Source: Andalucia godoyi (taxonomy: Eukaryota; Discoba; Jakobea; Jakobida; Andaluciidae). From it: a DNA stretch of 64,000 bases. The translations under genes and the position numbers were made by a program. Shown piece by piece: positions 1 to 10,374 of this stretch (position 1 is the stretch's first letter; every line of letters begins with the position of its first letter). The DNA is taken from contig VRVR01000049.1 in NCBI GenBank assembly GCA_009859145.1, positions 124,001 to 188,000 of the forward strand, in the 5' to 3' direction. A model generated the notes under the pieces. That model was given only the letters and a program-made list of their open reading frames with translations. It was not told the DNA's origin and searched no databases.

Positions 1-2539
1 CACGGAGGGAACAGGGTTCGCCATTGTCATTCGTACTGGAGACGAAACGCTGATTGGAAGAATTGCAGGATTGGCGAGCACAGCTACCACGGAGATGACG
101 CCCCTGCGCAGAGAGATCATCTACTTTACCAAGCTGACGTCTGCACTGGCCATTTCGCTTGGAGTGCTCTTTTTTGTGCTCAGTCTAGTGCTCGGAAATT
201 CCTTTCTTCAAGCCGTCATCTACGGCATCGGTTTACTGGTGTCCCTCGTTCCAGAAGGACTGCTTCCAACACTCACGGTCGCTCTGACCCTCACTGCTTC
301 CAAAATGGCTCAGAAAAAGGTTCTTGTGAAGAACTTGGAGTCTGTGGAGACCTTGGGATCCACAACCACAATTTGCAGTGACAAGACAGGAACGCTCACG
401 CAAAATCGCATGACGGTATCGCATCTCTGGTACAATCGTCAGATCGTCACTTCTGATCCTGTTGTTTCGGAAGGCTCGTTTGATCCGTTTGAACCGTCCT
501 TCCAGCATCTGCTTCGCACTTGCATCATCTGCAACAAGGCCGAGTTTGAGCCGGTACCCGCGGGAGCTACTGCAGATCCGAACGTTTTGAATCGCAAGAC
601 GGTAGGCGATGCATCGGAATCTGCGCTCATCAAATTTGGACAACCGCTGTGCCCAATCTCGAGGCTGAGAAGCGATTTTGTGAAAATTGCCGAGCTTCCT
701 TTTAATTCGACAAACAAGTTCCAGATTTCGATCCATCGCCAGCCTGCGTATGTTCGAGATGGAATTGTTCTTCAGAGCAGCAGTTCCAAAAAGGTGGTGA
801 TTGCTGTTGGGTCATCTCGTGTGCAAGATGTCTCAGCGAACGAAGACGCCAGCTCCAGCTCCAACGTGGACACCAACACAATCGAACCGACCGTGAACAA
901 TATGCCTCGTCTGTTGGTCATGAAGGGCGCTCCGGAGCGGGTTCTGGATCGATGCTCCACGTACCTGGACAAACGAGGGCAGAAGGCTCCTGTTGACGAT
1001 GCCTTTCGCGCGGCGTTTGACAAAGCCTGCAATGATCTAATGTCGTTAGGAGAGCGAGTGCTGGGGTTCGCGGAAGCGGAGCTGGACCCACAGAAGTTTC
1101 CCCCTTCGTTTGACAGCCAGTACGACTTTGAACACGAAGACAGACATCCAGGATTCCATGCCATGACTTTCGTGGGCTTGGTATCGCTAATTGATCCTCC
1201 TCGTCTGGCAGTCCCAGAGGCGGTGGCGAAGTGCCGTTCTGCGGGAATCCGTGTGATCATGGTTACCGGAGATCATCCAAGCACGGCTAAAGCGATTGCC
1301 CGGAATGTGGGCATCGTCACTGCCAAGACAGACGACGAAGTGGCGCTGGAAAACAATATATCGATCAAAGATCTACGCACAACAAGAGATGATTTGTGGC
1401 CGCAGGTTCGTGCGTGTGTCATTCACGGACAAGAAATCCCCGAACTCTCCGAGCACGAGTGGGAGTTTATTCTGTCCAGACCCGAGATTGTTTTTGCCCG
1501 AACCTCGCCGCAGATGAAACTGCAGATTGTCGAGCATTGCCAGAATCGAGGCGAGGTTGTCGCCGTAACGGGCGATGGAGTGAATGATTCTCCAGCCTTG
1601 AAGAAAGCAGACATTGGCATCGCGATGGGCATCACGGGTAGCGACGTTGCAAAAGAGGCTGCTGACATGCTCTTGCTGGATGACAACTTCGCTTCCATCG
1701 TTGCAGGTGTGGAGGAAGGAAGGCTCATCTTTGACAACATCAAAAAGTGCATTGCATACATGCTGGTTGTGAACATCCCTGAAGTTGTGCCGTTCATCTT
1801 TTTCTCGCTCTTCGGTTTTCCGCTTGCCCTTTCTGTCATCCTTGTGCTGCTCCTGTCCCTTGGTACCGACATGCTACCGGCCATTGCGCTGGCGTACGAA
1901 GAACCTGAACAGGACATTATGAACCGAAAGCCACGAAACGCACTAACAGATCGCATGGTGACTTCGCGTCTCATTTCATTGTCGTACCTCCAGTTGGGTA
2001 TCATGGAGGCTTTTGCAGGAATGCTTGTGTTCTTCATTGCACTCGGGGATCTGGGAATCCCTCCGGGCGAGATACCTGGAGCTGGCCGCAGCTTTTTCAA
2101 GGAAGGAGCGGATGATCTCATCATTCAGGGAAGGCCATGGACTGGCGACGAGCAGCTGGAAGCTCTCCGCTATGCACAAACTGCATATTTCTGTAACATC
2201 GTCGTCATTCAAATCTTCAATCTCTTAATGCTGCGCGGTCGATTCATGTCATTTTTTGCACAAGGATTTTCCAACTCGTTCTTGAATTTCGCAATCATCT
2301 TTGAGTTTTTCCTGGCCGTTGCGATCACGTACATTCCAATCTTCCACACCATCTTCCAAACCCGCGCCATTCCTTTCCGGCTTTGGCTTCCGGGTCTTGC
2401 ATTTGCCGCGATTCTTTTCACGTACGGCGAGATTCGCAAATGGGTCCTTCGCCGGGAGTTTGCTGCCCAGTCCAAAGGCGACCTTTCTAACGGGAAACAG
2501 CGATTGTCCTCTTGGCTTTCCCAGAAATGGACCTACTGA
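1..2539 (+). CDS. P-type IIC cation-transporting ATPase, alpha subunit (5' truncated)
   Basis: The frame is open from base 2, so the N-terminal part (actuator domain and the first membrane helices) lies outside the window. About 845 residues remain and end at a TGA. The PEGLL motif of helix M4, the phosphorylation motif CSDKTGTLTQNRM, the hinge motif TGDGVNDSPALKKADIG and the C-terminal helices M5-M10 are all visible. The order and wording match the Na,K-/H,K-ATPase alpha family at the plasma membrane. Several ion-site residues differ from the animal Na,K-ATPase. In M5 the usual TSN reads VVN. In M6 the usual CIDLGTDM reads LLSLGTDM, so the first Asp is Ser. In M8 the usual QWADL reads QIFNL, so Asp is Asn. 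The pump is therefore clearly type IIC, but its ion specificity and stoichiometry should not be assumed. No beta subunit is seen nearby. Confidence 0.93.
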   Translation, partial: TEGTGFAIVIRTGDETLIGRIAGLASTATTEMTPLRREIIYFTKLTSALAISLGVLFFVLSLVLGNSFLQAVIYGIGLLVSLVPEGLLPTLTVALTLTASKMAQKKVLVKNLESVETLGSTTTICSDKTGTLTQNRMTVSHLWYNRQIVTSDPVVSEGSFDPFEPSFQHLLRTCIICNKAEFEPVPAGATADPNVLNRKTVGDASESALIKFGQPLCPISRLRSDFVKIAELPFNSTNKFQISIHRQPAYVRDGIVLQSSSSKKVVIAVGSSRVQDVSANEDASSSSNVDTNTIEPTVNNMPRLLVMKGAPERVLDRCSTYLDKRGQKAPVDDAFRAAFDKACNDLMSLGERVLGFAEAELDPQKFPPSFDSQYDFEHEDRHPGFHAMTFVGLVSLIDPPRLAVPEAVAKCRSAGIRVIMVTGDHPSTAKAIARNVGIVTAKTDDEVALENNISIKDLRTTRDDLWPQVRACVIHGQEIPELSEHEWEFILSRPEIVFARTSPQMKLQIVEHCQNRGEVVAVTGDGVNDSPALKKADIGIAMGITGSDVAKEAADMLLLDDNFASIVAGVEEGRLIFDNIKKCIAYMLVVNIPEVVPFIFFSLFGFPLALSVILVLLLSLGTDMLPAIALAYEEPEQDIMNRKPRNALTDRMVTSRLISLSYLQLGIMEAFAGMLVFFIALGDLGIPPGEIPGAGRSFFKEGADDLIIQGRPWTGDEQLEALRYAQTAYFCNIVVIQIFNLLMLRGRFMSFFAQGFSNSFLNFAIIFEFFLAVAITYIPIFHTIFQTRAIPFRLWLPGLAFAAILFTYGEIRKWVLRREFAAQSKGDLSNGKQRLSSWLSQKWTY

Positions 2540-2722
2540 GCCCTCCTTGAAAATCAAGACGCCAGAAGGAAGAAAGGAAGAAAGGAAGAAAGGAAGAAAG
2601 GAAGAAAGGAATAAAGGAATAAAGGAAACAAAAAAAAAGCGTATAATGGATTTCATATATAAACGTATGTATACAGCATTGCAGAGAGAAGAGATCCTTC
2701 ATATAGGAAGAGAAAGCCCCCA
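2540..2722. repeat. Intergenic (GAAAGGAA)-type purine microsatellite
   Basis: The gap lies between the convergent ATPase and malic enzyme genes. A purine-rich tandem run of GGAAGAAA-like units fills about 2565-2630. The rest is A/T-rich and probably holds both 3' ends. Confidence 0.7.
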
Positions 2723-4591
2723 TTAGCCCAACGATCTCGAATGGTCACCGTACTCTCCAATGATTGCGGGGTACTTTGGTTCCCAGCGATACTCGTCAAT
2801 AAGGTCGTCGATTGTCTTGCCCTCGGGAATCTTCACTCGAGCGACACCATCTTCGATCGCTTGCTTCACCACATTGATTGCAACGATACGAGAAACATCA
2901 CGTATATTGGAAATGCGCGGAAAGATAATTCCTCTTTCCAAATCCTCCTTGGGAACCGTTTCGACAAGAGTCAGTGCTGCACGATAAAACATCTCGTCTG
3001 TGACGCGCGTTGCTTTGGCCACGATTGCGCCAACTCCAAGGCCTGGGAAGATGTACATGTTGTTTCCTTGGTTTGGGAAGCAAACCTGTCCATTCGCCAG
3101 CGTAACCTTGTCGAAGGGCGAGCCCGACGCAAAGATGGCCTTTCCATTTGTCCATGAAAACGCCTGTTCGGCAGTGCACTCTGCATGGTCCGTGGGATTT
3201 GACAACGGGAAAATGATGGGACGTTCCACGTGTTTTGCCATTTCGCGGATAACTTCTTCGTTGAATGTCTGTCCGACTCCAGAAAGACCAAGAAGGATGG
3301 TGGGCTTGACTTCGCGGATAACTTCCAGCAAAGCCTTCCCGTCCACGGCATCCGGGCGTGCATACACTGCTTGTTCGGGAGTGAGACCCGACCTCACAGA
3401 CGCAAGCAAGCCGAACTTGTCCAAAATCCAGAACTGACGAGCAGCCTGCGTGTCGTTGATTGTCATCGAAACGCTATTCTGCGCTTTTCCGCCACCACCG
3501 CCATTCTGCTGGTGCTTCGCAGTCTTGTTCGCTCGAGCAGCCGCCAGCTGCGACGAGCGGACCATTGCAAATCGAATGGAGTCCACAACCCCAAGCCCAG
3601 CCGATCCAGCACCCAAACAGACAATTCTCTGGTTCGGGAGATCATCCGGGCCCAGACCTTGTGCACGCAATGCGTTCAAGAGACCACCCACCGTCATTGC
3701 TCCCGTTCCCTGGATATCATCATTGAAGCAGAGATGGGAGCTTCTGTAATTCTCAAGAAGCGTGCGCGCCACACCGTTTGCAAAGTCCTCGAACTGCACT
3801 AGCACATTCGGCCAGCGCTCGCGAACTGCAAGCATAAACGACTGAATCAGCTCAAAGTACTTTGCTCCCGTTTCTCTCCGTTCAGGCAATCCAAGATATA
3901 AAGGATCTGCAAGCAGCTCTGCGTTATTCGTCCCCGCATCGAGCGAGACAGGAAGCACCCTCGACGGGGGAACACCTCCGCTTGCAACGTACAAGGCCAG
4001 TTTTCCACAGGGGATCGCATGACCGCAGATTCCAAGATCTCCAAGGCCCAGGATCCGCGATCCATCCGTCACGACGATCACATCTACTCTTTCCGACGGC
4101 CAGTTCCAGACCATGGCACGCATGTCTTCCATATGTCGATCCTCTAGCGAAAAGAACATTCCTCGAGGTCTTCGAAACACTTGGGAAAACGATCGAGACG
4201 CGAGTCCGACCGTCGGAGTGTACACAATCGGTGCCATTTGCTCAAACCCATCAATCAACAACTTGTAGAACAGTGTTTCATTACGGTCCTGCAGTGCTGT
4301 CAAAAACTCCCACTTTGCAAGCGGCGACTCGATCTTCTGAAACGCCTGCATAAATCGACGTACTTGCAACTCTACAGAAATGTGACGAGGCGGCAGTAAC
4401 CCGCGAATTCCAAGACGATCGCGCTCGGCGAGTGGAAAGGAAGTTCCCTTGTTCAGAAGAGGGTCTTGGATGATCTCAGACCCGTACTTTTCAGTCCGCA
4501 CAAAACCATGCGAATAACGAAGAAACGACGGCTGCGAAAGAACAGATCCCGAGCGACGAGCCATTGATGAGCCAGCCAGCACACGAAACAT
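2723..4591 (-). CDS. NAD(P)-dependent malic enzyme, mitochondrial
   Basis: It oxidatively decarboxylates malate to pyruvate with reduction of NAD(P). The open frame runs on to 4876, but I start at the ATG at 4591. From there the first 25 residues are Arg/Ser-rich and acid-free (MFRVLAGSSMARRSGSVLSQ), like a mitochondrial presequence, whereas the upstream extension is low-complexity sequence. The product is 622 aa, near the usual eukaryotic size. Family marks include YTPTVGLASRSFSQVF near the N-terminus, the dinucleotide-binding GAGSAGLGVVDSI, and LSNPTDHAECTAEQAF with ASGSPF near the C-terminus. A short Gly/Lys-rich insertion (AKHQQNGGGGGKAQ) sits just after the nucleotide-binding motif. Cofactor preference (NAD or NADP) cannot be read with certainty. 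Confidence 0.92.
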   Translation of the reverse strand: MFRVLAGSSMARRSGSVLSQPSFLRYSHGFVRTEKYGSEIIQDPLLNKGTSFPLAERDRLGIRGLLPPRHISVELQVRRFMQAFQKIESPLAKWEFLTALQDRNETLFYKLLIDGFEQMAPIVYTPTVGLASRSFSQVFRRPRGMFFSLEDRHMEDMRAMVWNWPSERVDVIVVTDGSRILGLGDLGICGHAIPCGKLALYVASGGVPPSRVLPVSLDAGTNNAELLADPLYLGLPERRETGAKYFELIQSFMLAVRERWPNVLVQFEDFANGVARTLLENYRSSHLCFNDDIQGTGAMTVGGLLNALRAQGLGPDDLPNQRIVCLGAGSAGLGVVDSIRFAMVRSSQLAAARANKTAKHQQNGGGGGKAQNSVSMTINDTQAARQFWILDKFGLLASVRSGLTPEQAVYARPDAVDGKALLEVIREVKPTILLGLSGVGQTFNEEVIREMAKHVERPIIFPLSNPTDHAECTAEQAFSWTNGKAIFASGSPFDKVTLANGQVCFPNQGNNMYIFPGLGVGAIVAKATRVTDEMFYRAALTLVETVPKEDLERGIIFPRISNIRDVSRIVAINVVKQAIEDGVARVKIPEGKTIDDLIDEYRWEPKYPAIIGEYGDHSRSLG

Positions 4592-4948
4592 TTTTCCTTC
4601 TCTGACTTCCAGCAACCGCAAACAAAATAGACAATACACAAAAACTAAAACCAAAACCAAAACTAAAAAAGAACCAAAACAAAAACGAGAAGAAGGAATA
4701 TATATGTTAAATAATAAAAACCGTGAAAAAAACAAAATAAAGAAAAGCAAAGGAGAGAGAAATGCTGGAGAACCAGTAGAGCTGGATATAGTCCGGTGAC
4801 TGGTCGTTGGCTCGTTGGGGTTCGTTGCGGACCGCAGTCGTTTTATTCGGCCGCATGTACAGACGCATTGATGCAACTTGCAAGTGTACGGCGAAGAAAG
4901 AAGAAGAAGAGACAGATAGGCAGATATACAGAGAAAGAAAGAAAGAAA

Positions 4949-5011
<63 letters not shown>
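4592..5011. repeat. Gene-free stretch with long (GA)n tract
   Basis: This stretch holds the malic enzyme 5' region (A/T-rich, with a TATATAT motif on the minus strand near 4697-4706) and a nearly pure GA tract at about 4930-5009. That tract ends directly at the stop codon of the phosphate carrier gene. Read as protein it gives meaningless Arg-Glu repeats. No gene is seen. Confidence 0.7.
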
Positions 5012-5012
<1 letters not shown>

Positions 5013-6010
5013 TACTTCTTGGTCATGGGCTGTGCAGGAGGGATTCCAAACATAACCTTGACCGAGTCGTAGATTCCGAACTGGAGGCAGGTGAGACCGG
5101 CGACCATGAGGATACGTGCACCGAGACCGAGCCAGAGAGCGCTGAACGGCGTTTCCTTGACAACGATCTTGAGTGCGTCCATCACACCTCCGTCGGTCTT
5201 GACCTTGTTGACCTTGGTCAAGATCGTGTCTGCTGGGTGCGAAATGACTGCTGCAACTGCTCCGGAAATAAGACCTCCTCCAAGGGAGACGGAAACCTGC
5301 TGTGCCTTTGTATACGAGTTCTTGTCCTTGTTCAAGGTCTTGTAAATTGCCTCGACTGCACGCTCAAACACGACGAACTTTGCCATGGTGTACGGCACCT
5401 GCTTGAGGAGGATTGGCGGAAGACCCTTGTAGAGCGCAACAACACCCTCATTGGCAACGATCTTGCCAACTCCATCGGCAAGACCCTTGGCAAACGTCGG
5501 GTCAGAAACCATGCGGATACGGGTGGCCTCCATAGGGCACAGCGCGAGATCTGCAATCGTCTCGGCCATCGCAGAGGACGCAAGGAAGATCGACGTGCGG
5601 TAGTCCACAGCGGTGTTCCAGCCCACCATGTTGATGAACATGGCCTTGAACGCCTCATAGAATCCAAACTTGAATGCTCCCTGTGCTGCATAGCCAACAG
5701 CAGTCGGGCCCAAACCAGTCAACAGAGTCATCGCACCTTCCTCGGCAGGAATGCGCTTGAATCCGTCAATCATGCCCTTGTACTTTCCAGGAAACAGCTG
5801 CAGACGTGTCTTCACGACGTCCACAGGCACAACGGCCGCGTGCGTGATCGAGCAGCACAATGCACCTCCAAGTGCATAGCGAAGGTACAGACCAACGCCA
5901 GAAGGAGCTTCCTTCTTTGCACCAGCAGCGGCTCCAGCTGCAGACGCATCGGCGGCGTACAGCGTCGGTGCCTTGAACAGGGAAAGGATCGGGGTAGACG
6001 GAACAATCAT
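5012..6010 (-). CDS. SLC25A3: Mitochondrial phosphate carrier (SLC25A3/PiC type)
   Basis: This 332-aa inner-membrane carrier imports phosphate with a proton for ATP synthesis. The start at 6010 gives an N-terminal extension of about 45 residues rich in Ala and Lys before the first carrier repeat. The frame is open up to 6385, but that part is low complexity. Three carrier repeats carry the signatures PVDVVKTR, PMEATRIR and PADTILTK. The phosphate-carrier-specific stretch GLGPTAVGYAAQGAFKFGFY is present between repeats. The gene is transcribed away from the sedolisin gene across a 676-bp gap, so the two may share a promoter region. The long reverse-strand frames over this gene are shadows. Confidence 0.95.
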
Positions 6011-6686
6011 CGTGAGGATTGGAAAGTCAAAATTCAGAGAACTCCAAGAAACCAGAAAAAGAAAAGGAAGAAAAGAAAAGAAAAAAATGAAACGAAAAAG
6101 AAATTTTTTAAAAATAAAAACCAATAGAAGAATGAAGATGAAAGATGAAGTCATCAAAATGGAGAAGGAATCTGTTGGGCTGAGAGGAGAGTGTGGGTTG
6201 GTTCGCGGGAGTTGCTGGAGACACGGAGTTTGGCGATTTTCTCTGCAGATGTAGCGTTCCGCGAAACAAAGCGCTACACTCGATGCATGGATAAGTTTTT
6301 GGGAAATGGGCGGCGACATTTCACTACTGCCGCTGGCCGCCATTTGTGTGCTGTTGTCATCTACGCCTGCTGTACACTGCATCAATGCTAATTAGTTCTA
6401 ATTGGTACTATTGCAGCGTCTGCCCTGCCAGTTCAATAGGCTGGGAAGGGCAAAAAGAAAATACAATGGGAGTTTCCAGCGTGATGCTTGGGAATTCCAC
6501 ACGACTTGTTCGCAGTTCCAGAAGAGCAAAAGTCGTGTCTCCGATGAAAAACATTTCTTTCGTTCAGTCTTGTTTTTTCAATTGCCATTCATCGTTTTCA
6601 AAGGTTTTCAAAGTGTTTCAAAGTGTTTCATCTTTTTCATATTCTTTCTCCTAAATCATTGTCTTTTTTTTTGGGTTGTTGCAAGA
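6011..6686. promoter_or_regulatory. Shared upstream region of divergent carrier and sedolisin genes
   Basis: This 676-bp stretch lies between two divergent start codons. The carrier-proximal part is purine-rich on the plus strand (about 6025-6175). The sedolisin-proximal part is pyrimidine-rich and runs to the start codon. No RNA gene or credible ORF is seen. Promoter function is inferred from the divergent arrangement only. Confidence 0.5.
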
Positions 6687-8813
6687 ATGCGCGCGAATAC
6701 ACTTGCATTGGTGTTCGCAGTGGTTTTGGCTGTTTATGCGGCCGCAGCAAGCGCAAAGTTGGCGCTGGCGGTCAAGAAAGTCCCGTTTCGGTTCAGCAAG
6801 CTGTATCGAGCACACCGTGATTCGACGGTGCACTTCACGATTGTCATGAAGATGCCTGCAGGAGCCATGGAGTCGCTTGATGCACTGTACCATGCAGTAT
6901 CCGATCCATCGTCTGCTCGTTTTGGTCAGTTTGCGACCAGTTCAGAGATCCTGGACATCACTTCATTGCCATCGACTGCCTATGACCAGGTTGTGAACTG
7001 GGTCACGTCGTCTGGTGCACAGGCAATGCGTGTCGGAGATCGAGTCGACGTGAAAGCATCGGTGGCGCAGATCGAATCGCTCATGAACACGGAAATGTAT
7101 GTCTATTCCCATGCCGTGGTGCGCACGCAGCGTATCCGCATCTTTGGCGAGGCGCATGTCCCTGATGCAGTTCACGAGCATATCAACTTTATTGCAGGGC
7201 TTTCTGAATTCCTTGTCGATACCAAGTACAAGGGTAAGAGGGGCAGTTCGGATGCAGCAGATATTCTCGTCACCCCGCAAGTTCTCAAGGAGTACTATGC
7301 AATCCCCGACGATGCAAAGGCAGAGGCAGATGGCAATGGAAACGGAATTGCCGCGTTCGGCGACTTTTATGTAGACGATGCTCTTCAAACATTCGATCGC
7401 ACGTACAATCTGCAGTACTACGCATTGCAGGTTACGGGATCTTCGTGCCTGCCGAACTGCGACTCTGTGGAGTCCGACTTGGACGTGCAGTACATTCAAG
7501 CCGTTGCGCAGTCACCGTACACGGAGTTCAATGAACAAGGAGGAAACGGATGGATCCTCGAATGGTCAAACTTCATCTTGGACAAGCAGACGGCCTTCGA
7601 AAAGGGCTCTGCGGATCACCATGCGTGGATTCACTCCATCTCTTACGGCTGGTCCGAGCAACTCCAGTGCGAGATTGCGTCCGATGTGTGCAACCAAATG
7701 GGATACTCTTCGCAGCAATATGTCGCGGCCGTGAACGCGAATCTTGCAAAGATTGGTGCAATGGGTCTCACCGTTCTTGTGTCTTCCGGTGACGACGGTG
7801 CCATTTCGTATTACGGGACCGGTGTCGGAAACGTTCCTCTTGATGCTCAGCGCTACTGCCCTATTGGTGGCTGCCAGCAGGTATCCTCGCAATGCATGCA
7901 GGTTATGATCGTTGACCACACCAATAACAAGCAGTGCAACTTTCCCGCAGCGCTTGGCTCTGATGAGTGCCAGAACGCTCTTCAGCAGCAAACGGTCGTG
8001 GATGCATTCAACAACTGGATCCAATCTGGACAAACTTCTTCCGGTTGCACGGTTGGCATCGACCAGGACCGCAGAAAGAACTATTTCTTGTACTCGGACT
8101 GCACTTGCGACTTGCTGAATTACAACAGTGACGTTGTCCAGTACACATACGACCCGTCTGTCAAAGGTATCTTCCCTGATTTCCCCACATCGTCTCCATA
8201 TGTTTTATCTGTCGGAGCGTCCATGTTTATTGGAGGACAGGAAATTGAAGGTGTCGCATCCCTTGGGACTGACAAGAATTCGAAGATTACTGGTGGTGGC
8301 GGATTCAGCGATGTGGCAGCCACGCCGTCTTATCAGCAGGCGGCCGTTTCCAGCTATCTTTCCAGCTTCGCATCACAGCTTCCTCCCCAAGCGCAGTTCA
8401 ATGCCAACGGTCGTGGATATCCGGACATTTCGTTCCTGGGCCACAACTACAATGTTGAGATTTCCGAGAACAATGCAGCCGAGTGCCCGTGCTCGCTGAT
8501 TGCGGTTGACGGAACGTCATGCTCGTCTCCTGCTCTTGCTGGACTGCTCACTCTCATCAATGACGAACTGCTGTCCAAGGGTCTCACTGCAATGGGCCCT
8601 CTGCAGCCGCTGTTGTATCAAGCACCTGCCAATGTTTGGAAGCCATTTACTCCGGGCGACAACAAGTGCAACCGCGCAGCATGCTCCACTCTTGGATATG
8701 TCAGCGCATCTGCCGGTCAGTGGGATCCAGCCAAGGGTCTCGGAACTCCGATTTTCCCCGTTCTCAGGGATTATATCGTCCAAAAGAAGTCCGAGGCGGC
8801 AAAAAAACAGTAG
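6687..8813 (+). CDS. Sedolisin (S53) serine-carboxyl peptidase, TPP1-like, secreted or lysosomal
   Basis: A 708-aa preproprotein acid peptidase. The start at 6687 opens directly into a hydrophobic signal peptide (MRANTLALVFAVVLAVYAAA), whereas the open frame upstream is low complexity. A pro-S53 domain of about 170 residues follows, then the catalytic domain. The Glu-x3-Asp pair is visible in VESDLDVQY, the oxyanion-hole Asp in SSGDDGA, and the nucleophile Ser in the GTSCSSPALAG motif near the C-terminus. These are the S53 catalytic residues known from tripeptidyl peptidase 1. The middle of the protein holds a Cys-rich insertion (around PIGGCQQVSSQC to CTCDLL), which would suit extra disulfides. 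The product is longer than human TPP1. Lysosomal, phagosomal or extracellular location is inferred from the signal peptide. Confidence 0.93.
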   Translation: MRANTLALVFAVVLAVYAAAASAKLALAVKKVPFRFSKLYRAHRDSTVHFTIVMKMPAGAMESLDALYHAVSDPSSARFGQFATSSEILDITSLPSTAYDQVVNWVTSSGAQAMRVGDRVDVKASVAQIESLMNTEMYVYSHAVVRTQRIRIFGEAHVPDAVHEHINFIAGLSEFLVDTKYKGKRGSSDAADILVTPQVLKEYYAIPDDAKAEADGNGNGIAAFGDFYVDDALQTFDRTYNLQYYALQVTGSSCLPNCDSVESDLDVQYIQAVAQSPYTEFNEQGGNGWILEWSNFILDKQTAFEKGSADHHAWIHSISYGWSEQLQCEIASDVCNQMGYSSQQYVAAVNANLAKIGAMGLTVLVSSGDDGAISYYGTGVGNVPLDAQRYCPIGGCQQVSSQCMQVMIVDHTNNKQCNFPAALGSDECQNALQQQTVVDAFNNWIQSGQTSSGCTVGIDQDRRKNYFLYSDCTCDLLNYNSDVVQYTYDPSVKGIFPDFPTSSPYVLSVGASMFIGGQEIEGVASLGTDKNSKITGGGGFSDVAATPSYQQAAVSSYLSSFASQLPPQAQFNANGRGYPDISFLGHNYNVEISENNAAECPCSLIAVDGTSCSSPALAGLLTLINDELLSKGLTAMGPLQPLLYQAPANVWKPFTPGDNKCNRAACSTLGYVSASAGQWDPAKGLGTPIFPVLRDYIVQKKSEAAKKQ

Positions 8814-9531
8814 AGATAGGTTCTGGTATGCGAAACACGCAGTGTTGTTGTTTTTGCAGAAGAAGACCGAAGCAAAAAAAGGAAAATAAAAATAAAGATA
8901 ATAAAAGATAGACCGATTACAAGCATTCATTAAATCAAGAGCGCATCTTCGCGCACTGCATTTATTCGAAATTTCAAATATTCAAATAAATAAATAAATA
9001 AGATAAAAATCCAGCAGCTTCAAAAGGGCGTTGGAAAATGACACGATAAATGTTGTCGTGGCTTTTTTTCCTGATGCCACAGGGGGGAACTACGATTTGT
9101 TGTTACACCACAGTTGCCAAGTTTCATCGATGAGGACGTAACCATACGGATCGAGGGATGATGTGAGAATGGAACGATATATTAGAACAGGGTTGCTCAG
9201 GAAGAAAGAAAAGCACAGGATAGGCGGAGTCCAGACGCGAGAGAGAGAGAGAGAGAGAGAGAGACACGGGGTAGCAGCATTTCGGATCGGATCTTTTAAC
9301 CGGAAACAGCAACAATACGCATCATCATCAGCATCACCACAGCCACCACCAAGAAACCAAAACCAGGAAAAGAAAGGAAAGACAATCGACTTTAAAAGCA
9401 AATTCAACACCCATTTCAATGAAGAAAAAAAAAGGAGGAAGATAGACGCAGGGCAATCGGACTTATTATTCATACGGAATGAATGAGACGAAAACAGCAA
9501 CAACAAAATAACAACAACAACCCACGGGGAC
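8814..9531. other. Gene-free stretch between convergent genes, with (GA)n
   Basis: A/T-rich 3' flanks of the sedolisin and SR-like genes. The first part has several AATAAA-like runs (8886-9005). A pure GA tract lies at about 9240-9264. The small open frames here are low complexity and I support none of them as genes. Confidence 0.6.
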
Positions 9532-10374
9532 TTAATCGCGTCTCGGAGAAGAGGGAGGAGATGCACGTCTTTCCTCACGATCACGGTCACGGCGGTCATC
9601 ACGATCGTCATCTCTGGGACGTCTTGAGTACGGCTCATCACGATCTCTGCGGGGGAAGCGGTCGCGATCTCCACCTCGGAAGTCACGGCGGTCTCCACCA
9701 CGGAAATCCCTGCGGTCACCTCCGCGGAAGTCACGATCACCACCACGGAAGTCTCGGTCACGAGGAGGGCGGTCGTCCAAACGCACCGTGATTTGTGCAT
9801 CACGGAACTGGGTTCCATCGCAATCGCGGATCGCCTTATCTGCATCGTCCTGGTTTCCATACACAATAGTACCGGATCCACGGCGATCACGGTCAACCTG
9901 AGCAAAGCGCACCTCGCCAAAGGTCTTGAAATGATCCTTCAAATCCTGCCACGAGACACTGGGGTTCAATCCATCAATACGCAGGCGGAATTCGGGGGCT
10001 CTGGGACGGTCGCGGTCGCCTCCACGGAAGTCACGGTCACGGTCACGATCGCCGCCACGGAAGTCGCGATCACGATCGCGGTCGCCTCCACGGAAATCAC
10101 GATCACGGTCGCGGAAGTCACGATCGCGGTCCGAGCGCTCTGGACGGTCACCACGGCCCTTTGCGAGCTCGACGTTGATAGACTGCGGTCCAAGAGTAGC
10201 GTTATTCATCTCACGAAGCGCGGCCTCAGCTGCTTCCGGTGCACTGTACTCGACAAACGCAAACGAACCCTTCAGATCAACCTGGTCGATCGGACCAAAA
10301 CGAGAGAACGCAGACTCGATATCTCCACGAGATACTTCACGGGCAATGTGGCCCACAAAAAGACGCTTCGACAT
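9532..10374 (-). CDS. SR-like RNA-binding protein with two RRMs and RD/RGG repeats
   Basis: A 280-aa protein with RRM1 at about residues 2-72 (RNP-like RLFVGHI and GSFAFVEY). A linker of Arg-Asp and RGGDRDRDRDF repeats follows. RRM2 lies at about 127-200 (LRIDGLNPSVSW; GSGTIVYG). The C-terminal tail has FRGGDRD and RRDFRGGD repeats and ends in Ser/Pro/Arg (RRASPPSSPRRD). The two-RRM layout with a charged Arg-rich tail resembles SRSF1/4/5/6 splicing factors, though Asp replaces many of the Ser residues of a classical RS domain. A nuclear role in pre-mRNA splicing is likely, in keeping with the few short introns seen here. The repeats are built from short DNA units, which explains the open frames on the other strand. 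Confidence 0.88.
   Translation of the reverse strand: MSKRLFVGHIAREVSRGDIESAFSRFGPIDQVDLKGSFAFVEYSAPEAAEAALREMNNATLGPQSINVELAKGRGDRPERSDRDRDFRDRDRDFRGGDRDRDRDFRGGDRDRDRDFRGGDRDRPRAPEFRLRIDGLNPSVSWQDLKDHFKTFGEVRFAQVDRDRRGSGTIVYGNQDDADKAIRDCDGTQFRDAQITVRLDDRPPRDRDFRGGDRDFRGGDRRDFRGGDRRDFRGGDRDRFPRRDRDEPYSRRPRDDDRDDRRDRDREERRASPPSSPRRD

Noticed and set aside
4796-6127. Plus-strand open frame of 443 codons over the phosphate carrier gene
   Set aside because: It consists of (GA)n-encoded Arg-Glu repeats followed by the antisense of the carrier; no family similarity. The minus-strand carrier is unambiguous.
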